This document shows positions 50,501 through 61,707 of a stretch of DNA of 64,000 bases, piece after piece; the first letter of the stretch is position 1; each line of letters begins with the position of its first letter. The notes under the pieces were generated by a model. That model was given only the letters and a program-made list of their open reading frames with translations. It ran no database searches and had not been told where the DNA came from. A program made the translations under genes and the position numbers. Source of the DNA: Combretum micranthum. Taxonomy: Eukaryota > Streptophyta > Magnoliopsida > Myrtales > Combretaceae. The stretch lies in contig JAMXBD010000582.1 of assembly GCA_024138025.1 (NCBI GenBank), forward strand, positions 62,001 through 126,000. The letters are read 5' to 3'.

Positions 50501-53500
50501 CTATATAGTTGAAAAATTCTCTTTTTATGGTTACTTAGCTCATATTTTATTCATGCTCAAGTGTTTGTTGTCCAATCATGTTTCTTGAGTGAAATAATGT
50601 CGGTTTGGAGTTTTAGAAAAAAAAAAACATAGTTTACAAGAATTCATTTTATAAATCTTTTGAAATGAATATTTTGATTCTTTTGTTTTCTAAGGATGTT
50701 TTATGTTTGCTTTATAACTTTTTGAAAATAAAATTTCTTCTTTCTAAGTTCTCCATAATAGTGCTATTTTTCCTATTTATTTTTCCTGTACAATTTTCTT
50801 TGTCTATTTGTTTGCAAAGATCTTTATTTGAAAATTCCTCACCCTTTCCTCATGTTATGTTTTTCATAGAAATCATTCTTGTACCAAAATTTATTTCCTT
50901 TATAATAACAAAGTGGAATAATAAGTGATTTAAGAAGCTTTTCATAGCAAAAGTAGTTTCTAAAATTATAGTGGGTTCTTTTTGTAACTTGAAAAGAAAT
51001 AACTTTATTTTTGTTAAACCATAGATCTTATACTTCACATAAACTTATTTTCTACGTGTTAAAATCTCCTTTTTGTCAATTATTTGAAATTTTGGACAAC
51101 AATTTAAATGAACATGAATTATGAAAAATAATAGCAAACAAAATAACATAAATAATAAAGTCAAGTATTGGGAGACTTAGCTTCTTCAAGGCTCCCGGGA
51201 CTAAGAAGTAACTAGTCCCAAAATAAAAATAAAATGAAAGAAAGAAAATTTGTTTTGACTTGATGAGGACAAGTCTAATACTAGAGACTAGTCTTAAAAT
51301 TACAAAAATGAATAAATAAATTGCAATGGAATAAATAAATAAATTGCCTTGCATAAATTAAATAAATTGCAAGTGAGCTTATATGCTCTAAAGAATATGT
51401 ATATATATAGATAATAATACTTAGATATAATAACATTAATATGAACAAAAATAATAACGTAAACATAAATAGATTTTCATGAACAAGAACAATACATGAA
51501 CATAGTGTAGCTTCCATAACATTTAGTCTTTGGAAACTCACATTATGGTCATATAAAGTTACATGACATGAGAAGAAGAAAATAATAGGAAATGGTTACC
51601 TAAAGAAGACTTTGGTAGTGTTGTGTGGTTTTGGTTTTATTGTACGTAGAAGTTGTTTTGGAATTATTTTGAGAGAGTTTTGGGAGGATATTTGGAGAGA
51701 GTTTTGAGAGGAGAATTTGAGAGAGTTTTCGTAGGAAATTTGTGAGTAGTAGTTGTGTGAAAGAAGTGAAAGAGGAGGGGGTATTTATAGGAAATTGTAA
51801 AGTGATTTTTGTATGATTAAATTAAATGAAAATTGAAACAAATTAAGAAAGAGGGGGAGGGGGTATGCGTCGGCCATGCTTGAGAGGAGAGAGGGAGTGT
51901 TTTATTTTTTTTGTATTTTGTGGATTAAATGAAGTAATAAGTAAGGTAGATGTGAAATAAAGTTATGGGAAAGGTAAAAAGTAAAGATTATTGGTTATGG
52001 TGTGTGTAAGAGTAGGTGTTAGAAAAAGTAGAGATAAAAGAATAGTGTAGAATAGTAATGAATAGTGTAATGTAAAGTAGATATGATTAATAAAGTACCG
52101 GTAGTAAGAAAATAGGAGTATAATTGCGATATCTGCTATTTTTACTTACCGAAAAATTATAAAACTGATATTTTTGAAAACCTTATATTTTTAAGAATCT
52201 AACGGTATATTGGGAATATTTTTACTATTCCAGGCTCCGAGACACGTTTTCCAAGACTGTGTCCAATCGGATTTGAAATGAGTTGCGGTTTTACTAATCT
52301 GATCTTTTTACGCTTCCTTGGGTAATTACGCACTATTCTATATTCTAAACTCCTACTTACTCTTACTGAGTTGCTTATTCGGGATTACCGGACTTAAGCT
52401 ATCACGTCTAACTAGGGTTTTGTTGACCTTTAGAGTTCCGGTTGACTTCTGGTTTAGGGTTTTAGGCTAAACTGATTCCAAAAATTTGAGGGTTTACAGA
52501 GGATGTGATGAGCATCAAAGGCCGATCACTCCCTCAATCACAGGTGTGATTATGGGTGTGATAAGAGGAAAAGCATAGATCAGATGGCATAACACCCTTT
52601 GTAACACTAGTTATTGAAAGGGGAATGACCCAAAATGCTTTACTTCGAATTTTTCACTTCGTACACTTTAACAACATGACTTCCTTTGATCAAAACATAT
52701 CAAAATTATGATGTAAACTTACTTTTAAGTTACAAATGCTTTATATTCACTTATAACACATTCATTTACATAACCCACTCAACATGTAATTCATAACTTT
52801 ACACTTCGCTATCAACACAACATGATAAACGCATAACTTTCATATCCACAAAAAACATCATAACAACCTATCCCTACAAGTCCTAAAGATTCATCTAAGT
52901 TTAGAAATCAACTCGGTTTCATAAAACTACTCATGATTCATTAAAACTCATTTAGAATAACTTGTAGTCATGCGAGAAATAAGTATCTAATTGATGAGAA
53001 AAAGATACAAAACTTTACCTTGGCATGTTTTGATCTATAGATGAAGTCTTGATTAGGTTTTTGACATGTTTTCAAGAAGATTTAGATGAAAATGTTGAGG
53101 ATTTGTGTTTACTAATTGATGCTAGAAGATGGCTATGGTGAGAGTTGGTTTTAAGGGTCTGTTTTGGCTTGTGTTTTTTGGACTAATTTTTGGCTAAAGT
53201 TTATAATTGATATTATCCTTTTGTTGTTGACTTTTGGGGCAGTTGATAAGGGAGAAAAAAGACTTAGGTTTAGGCCAAAATTTGCTTGTTTTTGGACTTG
53301 GTTTGGGCTCCAAATCTGCTATTATATTTAGGTTTGGATTTAGGTCAAGTTTGTTTATGAAAACTTAGGTTTAAATGCATTACAATAATAATCAACACAA
53401 ATATCAATCACAATACAAGCACTTATATTAATTTATACTAACACATCATATTTTATTAACTAATTATTTATCAAAATTTTTATGTTCCAAGCAAACATAA

Positions 53501-53548
53501 CATATAGATATACAAATTAATCATGCATTGAAATTTTTGGATATTTCA
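47510..53548 (-). mobile_element. Family B copy B2 inserted in A0, interrupted by A4
   Basis: Starts TGTAAGGACCC and ends GGATATTTCA. Excluding A4 it is about 2.6 kb and collinear, in reverse, with B1. The flanks are TACAG (47505-47509) and TAGGG (53549-53553), a 3-of-5 match, and A0 homology continues on both sides (CATTTTTATTATTTT, then GGGTTTGGTTCTGGC). Sense strand is minus by comparison with B1. No coding capacity. Confidence 0.75.
49031..52498 (-). mobile_element. Family A copy A4 (3.47 kb solo LTR) inserted in B2
   Basis: Starts TGTCACGCCCCAAGGGCTAC and ends TTGAGGGTTTACA. The flanks AAGGA (49026-49030) and GAGGA (52499-52503) match at 4 of 5. It has all family A blocks, the sense-strand TATA box at 51782-51789, and a leader donor near 51596. 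The mini-exon has its first ATG near 50080, but its second donor has decayed from GTGAGT to ATGAGT. Confidence 0.9.
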
Positions 53549-54177
53549 TAGGGTTTGGTTCTGGCTTTGCAATTTATTCGTAAGGTTACAGAATATAGGG
53601 GTTTATATTATAATTTTATATTTTTTGTTTAAAAATTAAGTTTACTATATTTTTATGATTTATTTAATATTTTACAATTCTCGAGATTATCTAATTGAGT
53701 CAATGTCCTTGAAGGTTTAATTGTTGACTCGGTTTGACTTTCAATATTAATTTTAAATTTTGACTCTAAGATTCACAGAAGAATCTATGGTTTTTATAGT
53801 TTTTCCATTAATTATTATCCAGTGAGGTTATCTCGGTTTGCATGTTAAGAAGCAGTTTCATTTATCTTGTTGAATTTGACTAAAAAAATATTTCGTATTA
53901 TTTGGTTATTGAACATTGTTTGGACATATTGTCACGTTTTGTTTGTTAGAGATTAGATGGATGAATTGCTTAGCATAAGGATGTTGAGTTGAACGATTAT
54001 TGGATTTTTGTTTTATTTTTGAAGATGTTCCTTTTTTTTAAGGTTATGAAATTTCATATTTGATTTTGTTTACAGTTCGGTTTTAACTTGGGTCTTTTTT
54101 TTCTTGTTTTGGGTCTAGGTTTTAGTATTAGCTCCAGGATTATTTTTTAAGAGTTCCGAAATTTTCAAGGGTTTACA

Positions 54178-55269
54178 CCTCCTCCTTTTAGACCATATGC
54201 AATACGTTAGGCTCTTATGTAGATTTCAAAGAGCTATGTGTTGTGCTAGAAGCTTGTCACTTGATGTCCACTGGCCTTACCATTCCATTTGTTTAGCATT
54301 TTCACTGCATAAGAGGTGGATATTTCTTTCCTTTAAATACCCCCCATGACCTCATCATGACTGCTCTCCTAATTCATAATACAATTATAGAAAATCTTTT
54401 CAATAAAGTGTAGCTACTAGTAAGCCCCTAGCACCAATCAGTATAAAATTATATGCTTCGATAATATTGCTTGTCATATACCTAAAGCAATAGAAACCAT
54501 TGTATGCAAGTGTCCATTGCTCATTTTCTAAACACAAAGAGCTATCATGCTCTATCATATTAAACCACTCAACTGCTTCTTCGCTCATACTTACCAAAAG
54601 TTACACAGATTTCTCAAACTTGTGAGTCTTGGCCTGAAACGTAGCATAAGTCACTATATTCCCCATTTGATGGGTCTAGTACACTTTATTGAAATTATTC
54701 GCTACATGATGAATGCAAAAGAGATGGATTGCGAACGACGGAAGCCAACCACTTGATGGATCCTTGTATGCTTGAATAATTCCTTTTCTTTTGTAGGATA
54801 TTAAGCATACTGTCTCTTTTACTCGGTGGCTTATTACACAACACTTCAATTTTCATAAAAACCAGCCCAAGCCTCCTTTGATTCTTCTTGTGTAAAGTAA
54901 AATTCTAACAGGACGATTTGGTTGGCTCCATCAATGCCACAGGCTATGAGTAGAACACTATTGTACTTTCCATAAAAAAATGTCCCGTCAACACATACAA
55001 CATGCCTTAAATGCCTAAAGCTTTTACTTATGGATTAAATGTCTAGAAAACCCATTTTACGATTGACTCTCTAGGGACAGGTGAACCTGTCCAACCCTAC
55101 ATAACTTGGGAACCTAGATTTGTTGCTTTTATAGCAATGATTAATTTTGGAAGATCACTGTATGACTTCTCCCAATCACCATAATGATGTGCTATCACCT
55201 TTCACTTACCTTCCCATACTCTTCTACATGATACCTTGTACCCGAAACCTTTTTCGGATAAGACTCTAA
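54178..55269 (-). pseudogene. MULE transposase, catalytic segment
   Basis: The minus strand encodes, with several stops and frame changes, GYKVSCRRVWEGK and GDWEKSYSDLP (about 55140-55250), SFAIHLFCIHHVANNF (about 54690-54750) and WTLAYNGFYCFRYMTSNIIE (about 54450-54510). These follow the order of the plant Mutator-like family: the K..W.AK..A....GDWE.SY..LP approach, the C.RH...NF block, then the W.......RYG.MTSN..E end. It lies between A0 (left) and A5 (right). It is inactive. Confidence 0.82.
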
Positions 55270-57769
55270 TGTAAACTCTCAAGTTTTATGTTATCTCTAA
55301 CCTGAAACTAGAAGTCAACCGGAAACCCTACGGTCAACAAAACCCCTATAGAACCTAGCAGTTTAAGTCCAACAATCTCGTGTACCTAACTTTTGTAAAG
55401 TAAATGTAAGCTAAGTGTGTAGAATAGTTCATAATTATATAAGGATATTTAAAAATATCATATTGGTTAAACTTTGATCCGTCTCGAACCAAAACGGATA
55501 TTGGTTTTGAAAATCGTGTTCCAGGGTTCGGAATATTAAAAATATTTCGTTGACATCGTTAGACTCGTAAAAATATAAGGTTTTCAAAAATATCAGTTCT
55601 ATAATTTTTTTAGTAACTAAAAATATCAGATATCGTATTTTACACGTATTTTCCTTACTACCGGTATTTTTATGTCTTGTATACTATTCATTGTACAACT
55701 CTACACTATTCATACTATCTTTACTTTTTCACTATTCACTCTTACACACTACCATACCTATACCACAACTTTTTTCATTTCTAATACACTTTTATCACAT
55801 CTATCTTACACATTATTATTTTTAGGGCACAAAATTACAAAAAAAAAAAAAAAATCTCTCCCTCTCTCTTTCCCTCATGGTCGGCGCCCCCTACCCCTTC
55901 TCTTTCTCTATTTTATCTCAATTTTAATTTAATTAAATCACTCAAAATCCTCTCCTCATTTTCTATAAATACCTCTATCCTCTTTCACTTCATTCACACA
56001 TCCACTACCCACAAATTCACTACCAAAAACTCTACCAAATTCTCCTCCCAAATACTCTTCCCATTACTCTCCTAAAACACTCCCAAGCTCTCTTCTTCTT
56101 CATACACAAAACCCATCTATATATACTACTCTCATATTATCTTTAGGTAAAATTCTTTTCATATTTTTTTTACTACCATGTCATATAACTTAACATGACC
56201 ATAAAGTGTGTTTCCTAAACTATATGTTATGGAGGCAACTCTATGTTCCTGTTTTCTTCTTGTTCATGAATCCATATTCTTTTATGTTGTTATTTTGTTC
56301 ATATTATTGTTGTTATTATGCTTCCATATTTATATCTAACTAAATATATCTATGTAGCTACATATATCTTTTAGAGCATATAAGCTCACTTGTTATTGCA
56401 ATTTATTTACTTTCATGTTTTAAGACTAGTCTTATTAGTCTTAGACTTGTCCTCATCAAGTCAAAACAACTTTTTCTTTCTTTTCTTTTCTTTTATATAA
56501 AGACAGAATTTATTATTTGTCCCGGGAGCATTGATGAAGCTAAGACTCCCAATACTTGAACTTATATTATGTTGCTTATTATTTTGTTTGATTTCTATTT
56601 TTTTCTTGTAAATATCATCATACCCATGCTCATATTCATGATTGTTGTCTAAAACACAAAAATAGAAACTAAACTTTTCCAAATAAATTCATGTTATAAG
56701 AATTTCCAAATGAAGCTTAGGATTTTGTTTCAACAAACTTTACTTTCCCAAAAATCAAAGAGAACTTACCATGATTTAGCAAGACTATTATATTTTGAAA
56801 AAATCTTTTCAAAAACCATAAGAGGCTTATTTTTGCTAAATTTATTTTAAATGTTGATAATTCTTTGTTATACAAAATTTTCTTAAAAACTAAATTTAAA
56901 AGAAACTCCTTAACAAAGAAATAAACAAGCTTTGAGTCAAGTTAGAAGGTTAAAATAATTATCAAAACAATACTTGAGAAATTATAGTGCAAACAACACT
57001 GGTGAGAGATTTTCCTAAAGAAAAATTTAAAAGTTTATTTTTATGAAAACCACCCAAAGAACTACTAAATAGAACATAAAGATACTCATTTTAAATAAAA
57101 TAAAAAATTATGTTTTTATCTCAAGGATTTACAAAAGAAAAATTTTTTGACTTTTGATTTTTCACACTTTCAAAAGACACTATTTTTCATAAAGTCATAG
57201 TTTGGTCAACAAAACTTGAATCATGCATGAGATATGAGTTTATATATGTATAAAAAGGGTTTTTAAATCTATACTGATAACTAAGTAATTATCAAAGGAT
57301 TTTTGAATGAGTTGAGGTTTGAAATGATTGTTTTTGGGTTGGAATTTTCGTGGTAAATCTGGTCACCCATGTTTTTCGACCTAAAAGACCTTGTTTGATA
57401 GAAATAACCTTGGAAATGGATAAATCTTTCCAAATAGGTAGAAAATGGTATATAACATGCGCAATTCTGAGTTAAAATAAGCAAGTTATGGCCATTTTAA
57501 GTTGGAATTATCTTCCATACGAATTTTGATAAACTTAATGATATAGTTTTGTCAAATTTCAATAGAACTATCAAGAAATACTCATTGTGGATATTTTCTT
57601 GTTTAGGTAATTGTGGGGAAGATCTCCCGTATCTAGAAGACTACTTTGACCGAAGACTGGTGAACCCATGGCCAAGTGAGTTTTATTTCTATAACTTACC
57701 TTATTTGATTGTGCTTGTAGTCTAGAAGCACTAGATTTAAGGGAAAGATTGAATGGTATGCATGTGTTA
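55270..57769 (+). mobile_element. Family A copy A5 (2.5 kb, 3'-deleted) inserted in the MULE
   Basis: Starts TGTAAACTCTCAAG and ends near CATGTGTTA. Flanks TCTAA (55265-55269) and TCTAG (57770-57774) match at 4 of 5. The sense strand is plus: TATA box 55964-55971, an ATG-free leader of about 180 nt to donor 56146/56147, acceptor at 57606, and a mini-exon 57607-57675 with its first ATG at 57668-57670 followed by donor GTGAGT. About 1 kb of the usual end is missing compared with A3. It separates the acidic N-terminal MULE part from the catalytic part. Confidence 0.85.
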
Positions 57770-57774
57770 TCTAG

Positions 57775-58606
57775 GTGGCCATGCCTGTTCTTCTTGCTCG
57801 GATTCTTCCTCTTCTTCTTCTTCTCTTCTTCTTCAGCCCTATCTTCAACCTCTCTATTCTCTTCTCTCATCACCTCCTCTCCAGCTTCCTCCCAAATCGT
57901 TCATTCTAACATTCTCTCGAGCTTCTCTCAACAAGACCTCTTCAGAAGTTTCATTCTCCATAGGATTAATGGGTCTTTCACTTGCCACTCTCGAGCTTTC
58001 TCCATATTCATATATGTCCCTCCAAAGACCAGGGTCAAATTCGGGCTCTGCTTTGTGGCTATAGGGGATTTGAAGATCCTGGTCAAAGTCCAAATTGGGT
58101 GGGTTTGACTCATTGTTTAGATCCTCTTCAATCCTAGTTGGTTGGGGTATCCTATTCTCTTCCTCATCTACCTAATTCGAGTCTTCCTTAGGGTCCTCTT
58201 CCTCTTCATCCTCATTATGATATTCCTTCATTAGTACATTCCCTACTTGCATACCTACGTCGCTAGGATGTAGGGCTTGGACCTTTGCAGGTGTCAGCAA
58301 AAGGTTTAAATACACTCCTTGCCAATAAAAGTGATTATTTGCATATGCTTCAAGCTATTCCCTATGGGTCATCAAATCATCATGGGCATAAACATATAAC
58401 AGTCCTATGCTCCTCCATACTCGAAAATCAGGGTGTGGGGGATTTTCCTCTCTCTTTAGGATCAAGGTGGCCTCTCTTAGCATTGGTTCATTCCCATAAT
58501 CTACCATGATTCTCTCCACAACATAGATCGTCTCCAACATTGTCCATCTCCTTCTCCTTATTGGATCATACCTTATTTGATCTACTACCATTTCCCACCT
58601 GGTATA
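57775..58606 (-). pseudogene. Probable MULE transposase N-terminal/acidic segment
   Basis: The minus strand encodes a long, slightly broken frame. It has EMVVDQIRYDPIRRRRWTML and PDFRVWRSIGLLYVYAHDD (about 58430-58590), an acidic linker (NEDEEEEDPKEDSN, about 58200), then ARENVRMNDLGGSW and a lysine-rich end (KKKKRKNPSKKNRHGH, about 57780-57830). A stop at about 58355 and another near 58165 break it. Position and orientation next to the catalytic segment, plus the acidic linker, suggest the N-terminal half of the same MULE. The first domain was not recognised, and the Mutator DNA-binding domain expected before the catalytic part was not seen. Confidence 0.5.
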
Positions 58607-59856
58607 TGGTGGGTGTCGAATCCAACAAAATTAAATAACCTACTCTTAAAATTTTGTAAATAGTAGTGAGCAGGATCGTCTCCACAGGGAACCAGTAAAA
58701 ATCTATTTCTATCAGATTGAGAAAAGAAAAGAAAAATTGGGGGGTTTTTGAAATCAAACAATTAATAAATTATATATTTAAATACGAAAATTCTATATTA
58801 GGAAAATATCCAACCAAAGTCTTACCACAATTCAATTCTTGGGATTGATCATTGACTCAAAGATTATTGTTCTTTTATTGAATAGATTGGTTATGACTTT
58901 TAACACGCTCTGAAAATCTATCTTTCCTTAATGATTCGATAATCAAGATAAGATCTTTGATTATTTCCCTAATTGATTAGACAACCCTAAATACGCTCTT
59001 AGAATTTAATCTATCAATTGCTTTATGAAATAGAAAGATTACCAATCCTAATCAATAATCCAAAAGCATGAATCATTTAAACTAGATTATATTTCATCAC
59101 AACACAAAATCAATCATCTGGTTATAATTAATCGTGTTGTTTCATCACATATATTAGAAAGATCATACAATTACGGATATGATTTCCTAATTGATTGATT
59201 ATTGTTTGTTAATCATACAACCGGATCCAAAGTTGCAATCAATAAACATACAATAATAACATATAAAGCAGATGAAATATGAATACTCAATTTAAGAACA
59301 ATATAATAGAACCGTTTTGATCTCACAATCCATCCTGAATTGAATATGTAGCAATCCTTTGGCTAGATTTGGAGTTTAGCCACTCATGATTCAAGAAAAA
59401 CAAAAGCTAGGGTTTCTTGAGAGTATAAAGAACAAGAATATTCAATAATGAATAATGAGTGAAATCTTTTTCTCTCTCCTACTTCTTTATATATGTGAGA
59501 TAAACATCAGATATAAAGAGTGTTTTTCGCATAAAAGATAGCTGGAGACATGTCGCAACAAAGCTGGCAGCTATTATTCGCGAAACAAGTGGTGTACGCG
59601 TGATGGCCGGCGGCCATGATGCTTCTCGGATCTCCGTTGGGCTTCATGGTTGGCGACGATTCCATGATGGCTGGCGGCCATGACTCCTCTGATGTATATC
59701 TCCCGTACTTAATTCCTCTAAATCTTTCCATTCACTTTAAAAACCTGAAATATAACATTAACTTTATTAAGTACCAATTCCTCATAATTTCTATAAAATT
59801 AATAACAAGTTGATCAAGTTTTATCGGATATAAATTGAGTAAAATATATCTCAACA
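58607..59856 (-). mobile_element. Athila/Tat-type solo LTR inserted in the MULE N-terminal frame
   Basis: 1250 bp. The minus strand starts TGTTGAGATATA and ends GGATTCGACACCCACCA, flanked by exact GTATA at 58602-58606 and 59857-59861. Near its end is CCCTGTGGAGACGATCC, the counterpart of the block seen in Athila/Tat LTRs. It contains GGCCGGCGGCC and GGCTGGCGGCC (about 59607 and 59670). The protein frame on its left continues on its right, which confirms insertion into a gene. Confidence 0.85.
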
Positions 59857-59924
59857 GTATACCTAAGACCTCTCTTCCAGATTACATACACTTCTCTTAG
59901 AGTCCTAGGTCTCTTTGCCCGATG
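59857..59924 (-). pseudogene. MULE N-terminal fragment between two LTRs
   Basis: The minus strand reads RPRTLREVYVIWKRGLRY and joins in frame, after removal of the GTATA solo LTR, to TRWEMVVDQIRYDP at 58600. It is truncated on its other side by the second Athila-like element. Confidence 0.5.
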
Positions 59925-61694
59925 TGCTGATATTAATATTGAATTTTTAAAGCATCTTATCCAGCAAGCGTACTGGGCCTTATCTTGTAATATAGCATGA
60001 GTTAAGTGTCGATCCCATAGAGATCTATTAACTACTAGATAGTTATCAACTAATACTAATATCTAGGTAATTGATCTTTTAGAATGATTAAGATTAAACT
60101 AAATTATCTAATTAAGTATCTACTATGAATGCAGTGAGCTTTTGAAGAGAGTGATATGTTAGAAAAATGTGGGAAGGAGCAGAATCCACTTTAAACTATT
60201 GCCAATCAACTTGAATTCATGTTATAATGATAATTAGATTCATGGATATTCATAAGAAATTGTAAAGATTTAAAAACAGAGTTAAAAACCTTTTAAACCA
60301 TAAAAACAATTCAATAGCTTCCGCTAAATAAATTATTCGTGGAATCAAAATTACAATTATAAACCTTCCGATTCTATAATTGACTAATACTTTATATTAA
60401 CATCCCCTAATTCCTTAGTGAGAAATCAATGTAAAACATTGCATTAATATTCATGGACAATTTCTAAATTAGATTAAACTCCGCCGCTTCCGCAATTATA
60501 ATTTAATCTCAATTTATGAATTCATATGAACCCTAATTTCCCTTCCGAGTTATCAGAAATCTTATACACCAAAGATATGATGAATAATCAGAATTCAATA
60601 TGAATATTTCATGATTCTAACTATCTTATAACATAGTTTCAAAAATCATCTTAGCATGTTCAAAGCTTCATCAACTTCCCACAAAAAGGATTTAGCTACT
60701 CATGGATGATGATTCAAAAATCAGATAAGAAATTGCAAATGATTTCATTATGATCAGAATATTCAGATATATGAATTGCATAAAAAGAAAAGATCAGATA
60801 TCACCAATTCAAAATACCAAAGCTTCACTTGCAATTTCTTAGACAACTTCAATATCTCTTAAAAAATTTCTATGAAATGCTAATTCTAATCTATATATTG
60901 TAGTGTATTTCAGAGCTACTTGGGATTATTGGATGATTCAGAAAGTGAGGAGAAGACCCCCTATTTATAGGAAAAATTTCGTAACAAATCATTAAAGAAA
61001 AATGGCAGTATCATCCAAAGCCTTCAGTTATGGATCCTACACCGGCGGCTTACAGGCGACGTATCATCATTTTCTCCTTTGCACAGGCAGTGCACTGGCA
61101 GCCTTCAACTTCGGTTACACATGTAGGCCGCTTCTACGCCGGTGGCTTAGATGTAGATCTAGCCGGCGTATGTGATCAGAAATAAAAGCGTGGCACCATT
61201 TTATAACGAACGCCGTTCCAAAGCCGGCGGCTTTAGTACCGGTGTAGACACTCCAATAGATTTGTCGCTTCAATTTCCTCTTAGTCTTTGTTATCTTCAT
61301 GTCTCTTCAGATCTTTGACCTACACTGCCCCAACGCCGGCGTATCTTGTAACTTCTTCAAAGCTTGTGACTTTCCAATTTTGAGCAGCCGGCCTTCAAGT
61401 ACACTGGCTTCTTCATCTTCTACGCCGGCAGCTTTGAGGCGGCTTACAGTGTTGTTAGGTGAATATCTTGCAAAGCTGGCAGTGCTGGCAGCGGCCTTGG
61501 GTGTAAGCCGTCTGAACGCCGGCGGCTTTGAATGTTGAAATGCTGGCCTTTACTTCAATTTCCGATTTTTTATTTAAAGTCTCTTGTTTTGATTTCTTTG
61601 TCCAAATTAGTCTTGAAACATGAATTTTAATCAAAACAAATATCCATTCTAGCTCTTATGAATATCAACAAGTTGTTAAAATATGATCTTATCA
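59925..61694 (-). mobile_element. 3' LTR of a second Athila-like element
   Basis: The minus strand starts TGATAAGATCATATTTTAAC and ends near TTAATATCAGCA, about 1.77 kb. It has the same length and layout as the LTRs at 28871 and 44401, including the CTCTATGGGATCGACAC block near its end. It carries a GCCGGC-rich array at 61030-61530. The other LTR is outside the window, so the target duplication cannot be tested; the left boundary is uncertain by a few bases. Confidence 0.8.
61030..61530. repeat. GCCGGC-rich motif array in the Athila-like LTR
   Basis: At least eight palindrome-centred motifs in 500 bp, including ACACCGGCGGCTT, CGCCGGTGGCTTA, AGCCGGCGTA, AAGCCGGCGGCTTTA, ACGCCGGCGTA, CGCCGGCAGCTTTG and ACGCCGGCGGCTTTG. 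They are embedded in AT-rich flanks. Decayed counterparts occur in both LTRs of the first Athila-like element. Confidence 0.8.
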
Positions 61695-61707
61695 ATTCCC
61701 CCACACT
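61695..61707 (-). promoter_or_regulatory. Polypurine tract of the second Athila-like element
   Basis: The minus strand reads AAGTGTGGGGGAATT directly before the LTR, preceded by TTTTGCTTGAGGACAAGCAA (about 61713-61732), the standard Athila arrangement. Confidence 0.85.

Larger units (their letters stand above)
21313..54177 (-). mobile_element. Family A copy A0, long LTR-like unit split by four nested insertions
   Basis: Start (AGTCACG, first base changed from TG) and end (AAGGGTTTACA) match other family A copies. CCTCC at 21308-21312 and 54178-54182 is an exact 5-bp target duplication. A0's own sequence is 21313-22322, 23727-23967, 27187-28870, 46108-47509 and 53549-54177, about 5 kb. The gaps are a copia-type LTR, A1, the Athila-like element with its inner nest, and B2 with A4. 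The tail at 53990-54177 aligns with that of A3 at 38050-38210, so the two share a longer 3' subfamily end. The sense strand is minus (TATA box at 46849-46856). No coding interior is seen; it is probably a solo LTR. Confidence 0.85.

Noticed and set aside
54178..54182. CCTCC read as the flank of family B copy B2
   Set aside because: B2 ends at 53548 by alignment with B1; CCTCC pairs with 21308-21312 and marks the end of A0 instead.
57749..58108. Plus-strand hydrophobic frames that look like signal peptides or membrane segments
   Set aside because: They are the complement of the acidic/lysine-rich MULE segment on the minus strand; the hydrophobicity is a reading artefact of GAA/GAG-rich codons.
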